In this document: piece by piece, positions 1 through 12,700 of the stretch
How positions within the stretch are numbered: position 1 is the stretch's first letter
How the letters are laid out: each line of letters begins with the position of its first letter
Translations under genes and position numbers: made by a program
The notes under the pieces: generated by a model
What the model was told of the DNA's origin: nothing
The model's database searches: none
The model's input: the letters and a program-made list of their open reading frames with translations, nothing else
Assembly (NCBI RefSeq): GCF_910592395.1
Contig: NC_088310.1
Coordinates: forward strand, 15,133,501-15,197,500
Source of the DNA: Lineus longissimus
Lineage: Eukaryota; Nemertea; Pilidiophora; Heteronemertea; Lineidae
DNA length: 64,000 bases
Direction of reading: 5' to 3'

Positions 1-621
1 TCGTATTCACAAAAACTGCACTACGGCATTGTGTATTAGTGAATTTCTATCTAACTGGACCACAAGTAATTAAGAACGTCATACCTCTTGAAACAAACTT
101 CATACGAGCAGTACAATGCCCTTAATTGCGCCTCAGTCGGATGCATTATAAAGTCATACATGAGTTTCTGAATTGAACCCTATTACAAGCCACATTGTGC
201 GCATTTTCAACAGGCTGTATCTCGTTAACTGATATTCACCAGACTACTTAACTGGAAATGAGAATGTTTATTTTTAACGCCGAGAAAATGTAAAAAGTAG
301 GCTGAAATGTTGCTCCTGCGAAATCCCCTTTAGGAACAGCAGTCCTTGATTCCAAGGGAGGTCCTTAACATCCAGATTCTGCTGTATTTGGACAAGGGAA
401 ATCAAAGTGTGAAGAACTATTTTTTTCGAAAGTGACAAAATTGACGTTTTACCCACTGTCCTGTGATACCTAAGTTTTATGCTCGAGAGTCACGCTGATT
501 TCAAGAACTCTTCAGTTGCAATGGACATTCCAGCAATAAACCACTGTTAACCAAGAAATGTTGTACAGACATATCAACTGTTCTCATTTCTCCATCGTCA
601 ATGATTTTTGTTTTCATTCAG
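1..621. other. SART1 intron, no gene seen
   Basis: This is intron sequence upstream of the first visible SART1 exon. It ends in a pyrimidine-rich tract and CAG at 619-621. I see no coding exon, RNA gene or clear mobile element in it. Confidence 0.6.
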
Positions 622-729
622 GATTTTGAACTTGAGCTGATGCATGAAAGAAAACGTCGAGAGGCTGAGGAGGAGATCCAGAGTGGATGGGCAGCAGTGG
701 AGATTGATGATCGGCCAGTCAATATACAG
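622..729 (+). CDS. SART1: SART1 exon a
   Basis: This 108-bp exon (36 codons, phase 0 at both ends) lies between acceptor TTCAG (617-621) and donor GTAGAG (730). It encodes an acidic, Glu/Arg-rich stretch starting [18 protein letters not shown], which aligns with the MDFERDEE-type acidic region before the GL-A-AL motif of SART1. Confidence 0.85.
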
Positions 730-3700
730 GTAGAGTTCAGTGGTGATTTTTAACCTAGATTTTTTCGGATGTGTTGATTTTTATGTTATCATTGAGGACG
801 TACTAAATTCTTCAGGCATGCCACTTTCCGGATTATATAGATTTTTCAAGGCCTGAAATATAGGTCCTGTATTTTATACAGTTCTGCAATGGAATGTGTG
901 CATGGGAAATTCTGCATGGAAGGAGTTATAGCAGTCAATTTATTTGTGTTAGGCCACCATGTTGAGCTTATGTCATAATGTCTTGTCCGGTGTCTGTCGT
1001 CTGTCCATGCGTCTGTCGTCCATCTCTCTTTCGTCAACAATGGTGGCACGTTTGCTCACTATTGAGTCTAGAAAATTGTCTTCTGTCAACATGACTTGAC
1101 ACACAAAAAATAATTGCCATTTGACCTTCTTTCTGGGCTGCACGTCCCATCTTTGAAAACCTTATTTTGTTAATATCTTACGAACGCTGATAGTTACAAC
1201 CATGACACTTTTACTGTCAATAGTTCTGATGAGTTTGCATGACATAATTTTTGACCCGTTTTTAGATTTGGCCTACTTTGAAGGTCAAAGAGGTCAGACT
1301 CTAAAATTTCAGCGAAGGTGGCACGTTCCGTCGTTATTTGTCCTAGACTCAGCAAATTTGATATGTAGACACCTATTGGGCATCTGTACACATTAACAAA
1401 AACTTAAGTCGTGTAGGTCAGGTCTTTAAACCAAATGACGGTCATACATCAAGAAACCTGCACTGTGTGATCTTCAAATGTACATCATTGATTTATATGA
1501 TCAAGCTTAACGTAGTGCTTATAACATTTTGACCGTGACCTAGTTTTCAAGGTCAGCAGGGTCCAGCTCTAAAAGTGTCATTGATAGTGCCAAATTTTGT
1601 CATATCTAAAAGTCAATTAAACCTGCATATTTAATTCATCTACCACTAAATCATATCTAGGCAAGCAAAATGTCTCCAGGACATTTCATTTTTAGCTCAC
1701 CTCTTAGCAGAGGTGAGCTTATCCCATACCGTGGCGTCCGTCGTCCGTCGTCGTCGTCGTCCGTCGTCCGTTAGCAGGGCACGTTTCGTAACTGTTAGAG
1801 CTATTGAGTTGAAACTTAGTACACATGTACCCTTATGTAATGACACCTTGGAGACCAAGTTTCGGTCCGATTCGTTTCATGGTTTGGCCACCAGGGGGCC
1901 AAACGTTAAAAGTGAACATATGCAATATCTCCCTTAATAGTAGTCGGGAAATTTTGAAAAAAATATGGTAGGTACTTCTAGCAAAGGTGCATCATATATC
2001 CTCCGGGTTTTTGATTTGACCTCCTTTTCAAGGTCACAGAGGTCAAAGTTTGCTGATTCACTGAACAGTAGCATGTTTCCTATCTATTTTAGCTAGAAGG
2101 TTTTAAACCAGTGTGGACATGTATCTGGGAATTCTCTATTCCACCCCTAAAATTTCGGCCGTTCGGACGTCAAATATGGCCGCCAGGCAGCCATCTTGAA
2201 AAATAAACACAGTACTATTACTCCGAAACTAATGATCGGATTGCAACCAAATTTGATCTGGATGTATATCTATGTACTCTCTACTAAATCCTTGATTTTT
2301 TATCAAATGTGATAGCCAATATGGGTGCCAGGTGGGCATCTTGAAAAATTCTTAGTTTGGCCACCCGGGGGCCAAATTTAATGTCCAAAGTTAAAATGTT
2401 TGATTGCTCGTTTAATAGTGGTCTGATTTTCATAACATTTTTATGGTAGGTACTCCTAGCAAGGATACATTTCATAAATGTGGGTTTTTGATTTGACCTA
2501 CTTCTCAAGGTCACAGAGGTCAAAGTTTTCCTATGGCACCGCCATTTTACAATGACGGCACGTTAGAGGTGAGCACAATGGCCCTGGCCATTTCATTAGA
2601 AAATATGGATAGAAGGAAGATCTATCTCCTTACCTAATAGAAATCCATGTGGAAATCAGGAAATCAAGTATTTCGTATTGACTTCACCCATATGGTAAAT
2701 GGGGTTTTAAGTTCTCAAAAAGCTCTTAACAAAGAGGGTTTCTGTCGATAGATACCATGGAGCTGCAGGGGGAACCCTATTACAGACCCTATCCTCCGCA
2801 TGTTCATCAGGTCATATCTTGCTAACTGATCTGCTGCAAATGTACATCATTGATTTATATAATCAAGCTTAACATAGTGCTTATAACATTTTGACCTTGA
2901 CCTAGCTTCCAAGGTCAGAATGGTCAAACTCTAAAATTTCACTGAAGATGGTATGTTTTACCACTATTTGTCACAGATTCTTTAAATTTCATACGTAGAC
3001 ACGTATTGGGCATCTGTACAAGTTGACTCAATTTAGGTCAATTTTGACCTAATTTTACCTTGTTATCAAGTTCACAAAGGTCAAACTCTAAAAGACTTTA
3101 ACCACAGTGGTCAACATACACATTTACCCAATGCGTAGCTATGATCTTAGACCTTCCGATTTAATCAGGTGTACGCTAGGATTGTGATATCAATCAAGTT
3201 TCTGTAAATTTCTCGTTTGTTCTACATCTTTTGACTGTATTTTCCTGCCTATATTAGAGAGTGCATATCAGTGAAGACACTCCGATTGAACTGAATACAC
3301 TGCTTTTACATGCGCATGCTGCACTGTATCATCAATTGGCAATCAGGCATCTAGTTTATGAGGTATCACCCTCAGAATCTGAAGTAACAAACATTTGTAT
3401 GCAGGTATACTGATATCGGTGTACGATGATCTATGCAGAAAGCACGAAAGTGAACTCATGCATGAGTATCAACTGCCTCTTACAAAACAAAGTCAAATTT
3501 GTCTATCAATATTCTATCAAAAGATATTTAAATGCAAATATCATATCAAATGATGTTGTCGTGACTAAGTCGTCTGAGCGGTAAGAAGACTAGTCACTTT
3601 CAAACGAATCATAGATGAGGGTCTTGCTAAGACTTGGGCAGGAAACACTGTACTATCTTGTATTCATAACCAGAACAACTGTTCTCCATACAATATCTTT

Positions 3701-6700
3701 ATTCATAAACTCGTACTTCAAACTTCTATTTACAAACAGGTATTACATCATCATAATCATCACGCAACTCAGTTCTTATATTTTCAAGCTTGAAACTTCT
3801 GTCACAACTGTGACTTATGCACTATAAAGCTCAGACTCAACCTCAACAGGATACTCATTCTCTCAGAATATTCTATGTCCACAACATTGGCCTCTAAGGA
3901 AATGATGAGTGAACAAATGTGCACTCAAGTCCATCTCATACAAAGAGAGGCAGCATTATAACATACAACTCTAAGCAGACAAAACCCGAGGTCAGTGCAG
4001 CGCTATTACATACACTTTCGCAGAGCGAAAGATGAGTTCAGCGCTATAACATAAACTCGGAAGAAAGGTTGAATGCAGCGCTATAACATACAATTCTAAA
4101 CAAACAAAACCCGAGGTTGAGGCAGCGCTATAACATACACTTTCCAGGAGCGATAGATGAGTTCAGCGCTGTAACATAAACTCTGAAGAGAGGTTGAGTG
4201 CACAGCTCCAGTTTTGCCACACTGAAGAATCTAGCTGAAATCCCCAGTTTATATACATGCCCAATAGCGTAAGAACGCAATAAAATTAATGGAAAAGGAG
4301 GTGAACATCCCAAGTAGTCCCAGACAAAAGTAAAGTCCCGTTATATAATTTATATTACTACATGATCACATATTCACCAAGGCCCAGACACATTATAATA
4401 GAACAATACAAACTTCCCCCCACTAACGAATGTGTGAAATCCCCAACCACCAAACAATATTGATGCTGGTCATTGATTATCGCCATCTGAAAAACAAAGG
4501 ATTATCTTAACGACCCAGGCCTGTCTGCTGCATCCTTAAAGGGACCATATGATACATAACTAAGCCTTCCATAATCCCCACAATGTAATCAACAACATTC
4601 TGTAGGGTGTCAGTGACGAGTTACTGAAATAATAGATTTTCGCTAAGGTTTCATCATCTATTAACTGCAGACGAAAAAAAACCCTGAGGTTGTCAAAATA
4701 TTGTCTGGAAATGAGTAGTGTAATAGCCAAACTTAACACGCACTGTCCGGAGGTATCGCAGCCGTATCCTTAGGACAGAATGCTTAAGGCATACGGAAGT
4801 TCTTTTGCGCAGGCCCAAAACGTTTTTTACCCTTAGGCCAAATATCGGCCTTCAGGGTATTGTCGTCAGTGACAGCGTCCGTCCGTCTGTTTTTGCGTCC
4901 AGCTGTCCACAGGGGCACATTCCGTAACCGTAAGCCTTATCAACCTCAATTCAGCATGTAAACTAAGTATAACCAAAATGCTACCTGACACAAAAAAATG
5001 GTCATGATTTGACCTACTTTCTGCGACCGAGGGCCCGTGAACGATCTTAGCTTATCTCAGGCAAGGAACATCAGATGTTTTTGAAGTATGCAGTATAGTA
5101 CAGATTATTTTTTCCAAATCAATTTCAAATAAAAAAAATTTCAGATTGTTCTCACTAGGGTGCGCTATCTGTTTTCGTAAGAATGTTTTAAACATTATTC
5201 TTCTCTAGTAGCATAAAATTGGTATGAAAATCGCCACAATTAGCAGTTTTGAGGTCGTACATTGTCGTATCAGCAATAGATAGTGAATACATCACTATTA
5301 CCATTGATACTACGCATGGGCCATCGGTCAATAAACAAGCATGGGTGGTGGACTCGGATATTTTAGTATAGAACTGTCTTGTCTTTCGAAGTTCGAAAGT
5401 AAGTAAAATAAAGGCGTAAACAGAAATACCGATAATATTATTTTTTATACATTCCATACACGTAACATGTGGAATGGGATGTTGAAATATTCTGTTTCTT
5501 TCAGATATTCTTGTGTTTTTCGCTATAGGAGTCCATGCTTAAATTTGTGGTAAGTGTCACCCGCGTTTTGGATCATTTGAATTCGACACTATGCTGTCTA
5601 AATCTGCTGATGATACTGCCAGGGCAGTCAAGTTAGTACAGCTAATCTTTGTGCCCATTTTGATGAGATAGTTCGATCTGGGAGACCGCAGAATGTGTGC
5701 ACTTTGTGATCAAACTTGAACTGAAAATCTGACATCGATTGAGCCCAAATTCCAACATAGCGGCCCCCATTGCTGAATAAAGCATGCCTTCATGGCCTGC
5801 TTGTCGACTTCAAAATTACTATACTACTCTCCATAAACAACGAGCAGAGTAGTGGTGTAACCAGTGGTAGTCATGTTGTTTTATAGCCTACGAAGTTTAA
5901 AGAAAGTTGTGCATTTTCCAATCTGAAACGTAGGTCGTGGCTTTCTATTTACAATTTACATACAATACATACTACAGACAGTACAATGCATATAACATGA
6001 TGATGATGTTGTACATTGAATGCGTATGAAAAGTTTCACTGCTTGCATGTACGTAGGTAATTAGGGAGACTAATGGATTGATCAGACTCTTATGTGGTGG
6101 AAAAGACTTCCTCAAAATTATTTTGTGATCTAATTTTGAAGTGAGAATCCATTCAGTCAAAAAAAATTTTCATCCAAAAAGTATTTCCTGGAACACACCG
6201 AGTCTGATTTCCAACTTAACGTCTCTGAGATGAAGTAACTACTTCCAGCTGCGACAAGGTCAATAACAACCTCACTGCCAGGATCATTTCAATTCTGGCA
6301 GATAACCTACCTTGGTGGTGAGGTTGTTATCAACCTCGCCACAGGTGCGGTGTATTCCTGGGACAAGATTAATCAAAATCAAAATCTTATCTCAACATGT
6401 TTTACAGGAATAATCCACAGCTGCATTTGAACACTTTTGGTGACCACATCACAGATCACCGAGTGAGAGGAGCGGAGCTACACTCCTACTCCTAGAATCA
6501 AATGAACACCTTGCACCTGCAATCCAACTTCAGTGCTCACCCGCGTGGTCATCAGAAGAACCAGTCAATTCTAGAGTTTCATTCTTTTTCACTGTAATAC
6601 TTACCTTAAAATACATTTAATAAAGAAAACCATATATGGCAGTTGGTTTGCCAAAAAATCAAGTGTATCTGTTAAGTTTTTACTCGTTGTCAATGCGGGC

Positions 6701-9700
6701 TAATCCCGGCTTAGGCTGGACCATGTTCACTGGACTAGTTTGTCACAACCAACCTACACTTCAAACTTGTGACCATGCATCTACTGGGCTGGTTTGTCTC
6801 AACCTGCATATCAAAGGATTTGATGTAAAGGTCCTTAACTATTTGCCCGAAAGTTGTGACCTCGCATCGACTGGACTGGTTTTTCACAACCAGCATTTCG
6901 AAGGAATTAATACAAAGGTCAAGACTACATTTAGTACATGATGTTGTTGTCCTAGGTTGTGACCATGCATCAAATGGACTGGTTTGTCTCAAGCTGAACT
7001 TCAACGGTTTGATGTAAAGGTCCAGTCTGCAGTTGCTGGTTGTCTACTGGGTTGTGACTCTCAACGGAACCATCGCGGAAAAAAAGGTTTTCTTAATTAT
7101 TGGACACACAGCTTGCCATACACGCACTGATAGCATGCTGAGAAAACAGGAAAATCGATGGAATCCGTCATAGGTTTGTGGAACTCGATAGTAGTGACTC
7201 GAACGCATGAGAGTCAGGATGACGTAACTCTTGATGCTTGAATTTTCATCATTGGGTTTATGTTTTAGTGCCATTGTGTACTTCGGCACTTTCTCATCAG
7301 GTATCATTTTCACATGAACCACTTTTAGCTATATCTCAAAAATTCTGCGCATAGTCCACAAAGCCACTTCAGTTATTATATTATATCACCTTCAATGTCT
7401 TTTGGCTGTAGGGTTATGCTCGCTCTGCAGTGCTGTTTTTACCACCTGAAAAAATGTAATATGTAGGTTAAAACCTTGGTTGGGTGAAATCCCCTTTAAC
7501 ATAGTACATAGTTAAAGATTTTGACTTTGACCAAATTCTCTGTAACAGCAGCCACATTCCGGACATTCAGTGAGCAATAGCCATTTTTTAATCGATTTTT
7601 TTTAATTTAAATGCCTACTTGCAGGAAGAAGAGCCACCAGTTCTAGAAGAAGAACCAGCTCTGACATCTGGTTTAATTGGGGCACTGACTGTGGCAAAAA
7701 AGAAAGGTTACTTGAACCCAGAGACAAAGAAGAATGCGGTGGCAAATAAGAACACAGACTTGGCAGCCCAGAACTATTCTATAGAAGATAAGAGATATGA
7801 GTAAGTTGGATACACTGAGCTTAATATTTGGCAAGAGCGGTGGTATCAAATCTACCTAGAGTAATTGAAGTTGACTCTTTATTTGCGCTCAGTCTCGTAT
7901 CTCTTTAACATGGTTTTTAGGAAAAAAGATGCAACACTGAACAGACCGTCCTCCTGTGGATATTTCTCTCAAAAACATAATGATGCTCAATCGATGATGT
8001 ACGGCTGTTATTGTGACGAAATGGTATCACAATTTTTTTTATCCAATAATATCATGCAAGTACCAGAAAGGCGAGAAAAATGCCTCGTATCTAAGTGAAA
8101 CCAACAACGATTACACGGCGTTGATGTTATTATGCCGCACCACCCTCAGTTGAGCATCATATGCACACGCAAACACTGAGAATTATATGTTTTGCATGAT
8201 GTCAGAATGATGTCATTTTGTAAACACAGATATCAATCTATAGAGAAGGAAAATGTTTCTAAAAATCATAAGTTTTTTTTCGATAAACATGTTTTATTTG
8301 AGCTAAAGCTGAAGCTCAGCTATTGACAAATCATCTATGCGCTGCAACGCTTTGGCCCAATACATAACTGTGCATCATTGTGCATTTTGGGGCAGTGTGT
8401 TGCATGAGTGGTGGAAGAGCTTATAAGATTGGAATCCCTGGTTTGTGCTTTTACGAGGAAATTTTTCTCTCACTTAAAAAACTAGACCCGACAAATGCCG
8501 TTGCATCACAAAAATAGGCAGCTTTGCGGGGCACACCTACCATACAGTAAGTTTTTTGCAACGCTTTTAATGCCAAAAGATATGTCCTGAAATGTTTGGT
8601 AATTTTCAAGGTCACTTCAAGAATTTAACTATAGGGAATATCTGTAGGCACTGTTTGCTATTGAAAATTGCCCTGATTTGATTTGTGGTTTTACTGCTCG
8701 GGGGCACTACCTAGGTACCCCTATACAAGTCAATGAAATTTCATGACATTAGTATTGTTAGTGTTTTTACCGACAATACATCATATATCACACAAATTTG
8801 TGGGTTAACGAAGGTCACAGAGGTCAAGGTTCAAAAGTAAATGATGGATTTTAAGCATGCCTATCAAGAGCTTGGAAGGTACCGTGGCATCCCTAATTGT
8901 TGTCCGTTAGTGGAGAACCAATTGTAATTGCTACGCTAAATGGCTGAATCTTGTATTGGCATGATGGTAGCTTTGGGCAATAGGCCCAGGCTTTCTTTGG
9001 TTTTTGAGATCTTACCTACTTTTCGGCACTTACTTTTCAAGGTCACAGAAGTCAAATGGTATTGTTAGTGTAAATTGGTTGTTTGAGTGCAACTGTGGCA
9101 CGTTTCTTAACCAGTAAAGCTATGAACTTGAAACTTGGTGCATATAACCCCCTACATCAGATAACCTCTGATGCCGAATTTTGGCCGGATCTGATTCTTT
9201 ATTCGGCCACCAGGGGGGCCATAATGGAAAAGTAAGAAGTGCAATATCTTGTTTATTTGAGTGAATTGTTTTCGATAAAATTTTTATGGCAGGGACTTCT
9301 AGCAAGGATACACCATATGTCCTACAATTTTTGGATTTGACCTCCTTTTCTAGGTCACAGAGGTTAAATGGCGTAAATTGGCCGTTAGAGTGTAACTATG
9401 GCACGTTTCTTAACTGCTGAAGCTATGAACTTGAAAGTTGGTACATGTAACCCCCTACATCAGATAATCTCTGACACCGAATTTTGGCCTGATCTGATTC
9501 TTGATTTGGCCACCAGGGAGTCAAAACTGAAAAAGTAGGACGTGCAATATCTCGCTTATTAATGACTTTTTTCGATGAAATTTTTGTTGCAGGGACTCTT
9601 AGCAAGGATACATCATGTGTCTTACGATTTTTGGATTTGACCTTCTTTTTAAGGTTACCGAGGTCAAATTGCAAAAATTGGGTGTTAGAGTGTAACTTTG

Positions 9701-12700
9701 GCAAGTTTTTATGGTGGTTACCCCTAGCAAGGATACATGACATATCATACGGGTTTTTGATTTGACCTACTTGTTGATGTCATAGACAATTATTGGTCGG
9801 ATCATAAACTTATATATACTGCCCTGTCTTATTACTAGACATCAATACACATCTAAAAAAAGTCTTCATGCCTGATTGTGTTCACCATATACACCTCTAA
9901 AGCATGATCCTGCCTACTGAAAGATGTATACGGTGAGCACAATGGCCCCTGGCCATTTCATTGGTGATTTGTTTTCAATGACATTTTAAAGTTAGGTTCT
10001 CCTAGCAAGGATATATCACTTATCATATGAGTTTTTGATTTGAATTGCTTTTCAAGGTCACAGAGGTCAAATGGTCGTTTGAGTGTCACTATGGCACGTT
10101 TCTTAACCACTAAAGCTATGAACTTGAAATTTGGTTCACATGACTCCCTTCATCATGTTACCTTGGACACCGAATTTCGATCTGATCTGGTACTCAACTT
10201 GGCCACCAGGAGGCCAAAACTAAAATAGGTAAAAAATGCCATATATCGTTTATTAGTGACTTGTTTTTGACGATATTGTTATGGTACTTACTCCAAGCAA
10301 CGATACATCACTTGTATCTGATTCTGGTTTGACCTATTTACTATACATGTAGAATGTTTCTTAACCAGGATGAATTCCAAAGCACCAAGTATCTATACGG
10401 TGAGCACAATGGCACCTGGCCATTTCATTCTTTAAAAGGGAGCTTTGTATTGGTTATGTCCAGCTGATCGTAGAATTGTTCAAGTTCCAGTTGTGCAGAA
10501 TTGGCTTGGGTCAACGTGTGACCCGAACACTGCATGGCCAGCTGACTGACACTCTTTGGTTTTTGGCTCGCCATAGGAGAGTCTTTACAATACAGCTGTG
10601 TCTGTCGTCGTTGTCGTTGTCTGTATCCTATTTCAAAACCAGTGGCACGATTCTTAGCTGCTAGAGCTATGAACTTGAAACTTTGTACAAAGGACCCCCC
10701 AGGTTAGGTGACCTTTGACACTGAATTTTGGTCTGATCTAGCGTTTTACTTGGCCACCAGGGGCAAAAAGTGGAAACCTTAAAAGTGTGATATCTCTCGT
10801 ATAAGTGATTCGTTCTCAATGAAGAATTTATGGTAGGTTCTCCTAGCAAGGATACATCACATATCATACGGGTTTCGATTAGACCTAATTTTCAAGGTCA
10901 CAGAGGTCAAATGGTGTAAATAGGCAGTTTGAGTGTAACTGTGGCATTTCTTAACCGCTATAGCTATGAACTTGAAATTTGGTACACGTGACTCCCTCAC
11001 GGCGGTTCAGTGTGTGTGTTTTAGTTTCTAGGCCATAGTAATTACCTATCGCATTCCAATGATCTAGACTGGCCTACTTGGAGTTCAGACAATCAACTGC
11101 TGACCTCGCATGACTGGGGCTCACATATTATTCTATTTTTACTTGCTTCCTGGATGGGGTTACCGAGGTGGGACAGTGTGTGTCTTGAAATAGACATTCC
11201 AGGCTATAACTGGGTGTTTGAATCACTGCAATCGGTTCAGTAGTTACTGAGCTACAAGCAAGTGAACTTCTGCGAGAATTTTCTGCATGTAAATTATGCG
11301 TGTTTTAATTAATCTTTTGATAACTGATCTCTGGTTCTTATGAACACAATTTAGTTACCATAATCAAGAGAATCTTTTCATCTTTCAGAAACAGTAAAAA
11401 CTTTGGTGTTAGGATTTACTTCCCTGATCAACTTTTGCAATTGAAAGTTGCTCCATTTCAGTCTGTGGCCGCTTGCACATCAAATGTTAGCATTATTGGT
11501 CAATGTATACTGTGGGTAATATTGATGTTTAACAGTGTTACAATGGTGTATTAAATGACAGAAACATTCATTATGGATTTAAATATCAAATGAACAGGTT
11601 TTTGTAAATTTGACAGCAAAAACATAGTACGATAACCCACTACTTTTAATATCTGAAATTCAAAAATCTGATGATGAAATGTCTGGAAATCAAATTCATT
11701 ATTGGTTATAACAAATGAAAATATGAACTCCATCCAAGCCACACAATGCACAAACTTACATTGTAATCAATATCATAATCTTTTTTCTGTTAAAACCGAA
11801 ATTACCAGAAGAATTAAAACTGATATTGTATAAATTCACACAACGAACATAAGGTGCAATAGCTTTAAGCACAGAATAAAATAGAAAACTGACAGATCAC
11901 ACTTCAGATCAGGCAGTATTCAATCACCAAGCAGGTGTATAAGTGTTCAAACTAGTCATCCAAATTGTCTGTCTTCTTAAGCTTTCCTGTTCCCTTTTTC
12001 TGATTCGATCCACACACCTCGGCTCCCTTCTTCTTCAGTTCTGGATGGTTGTGAGTATGGTGCTCTTTTAGGATAGAAGCATACTTTTTAAGTTTGTTCG
12101 AAACTGCAGAGTTAATCCTCTGAATTCTGTTAATTTCTGCATGGATTGACTCGCCGCCTTGTTCCCCCATCAGACCCATACCAAAGCCCCATAAATTTAT
12201 CCATGCAACAACATGGTCTTCAGGAAAATGAAGCTTTGGGAAGATTCTTCCTTTGAGTCGTCTTCGATAGAAATTCAGATATTTCTGAATGCACACTTCT
12301 GAAAAAAACAAGGTTTTATTCTTATGAATGTTATAATCTATACTGAAATCAAAATCGCAATGATTCAATGAATATCAAACACAGTAAATTAACTGACTCA
12401 TCAAAATGATGTAAGTATTTACCGATCATCTGTATCTCGTATTCAGGGACTGGCTTGGCGTGGCCAACCTTCTCATGAACTTCAGAAAGCAAGGAATTCA
12501 GGGTGTTGAATTTTTCAGCAGTAACTTCAGCCTTTCGGTTAATGTCAGCGTCACCACTTAGTTCTGCTGTTTTTTCCATAAGACTTGTTCCTAGATCTTC
12601 AAAGACTACAGGCTAAAAGAAATGAAAGAATAATATTAATTACTGTACCATTTAGGGTATATTAAGGAGTGTAAGAAATTTAAATCCATTGATATCAGTG

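Noticed and set aside
2284-2523. Open frames across the 'ggtcacagaggtcaaa' repeats here and at 9423-9743, 10667-10867 and 50102-50302
   Set aside because: Similar peptides recur only because the repeat recurs. No domain, no start context, and the copies carry independent stops.
3950-4200. CRISPR-like array
   Set aside because: Units are contiguous tandem repeats with no variable spacers, in clearly eukaryotic DNA.
6636-7004. Frames of 101 and 89 codons with recurring TGLVCHNQ and FDMQV motifs
   Set aside because: They are translations of the local tandem repeat on both strands.
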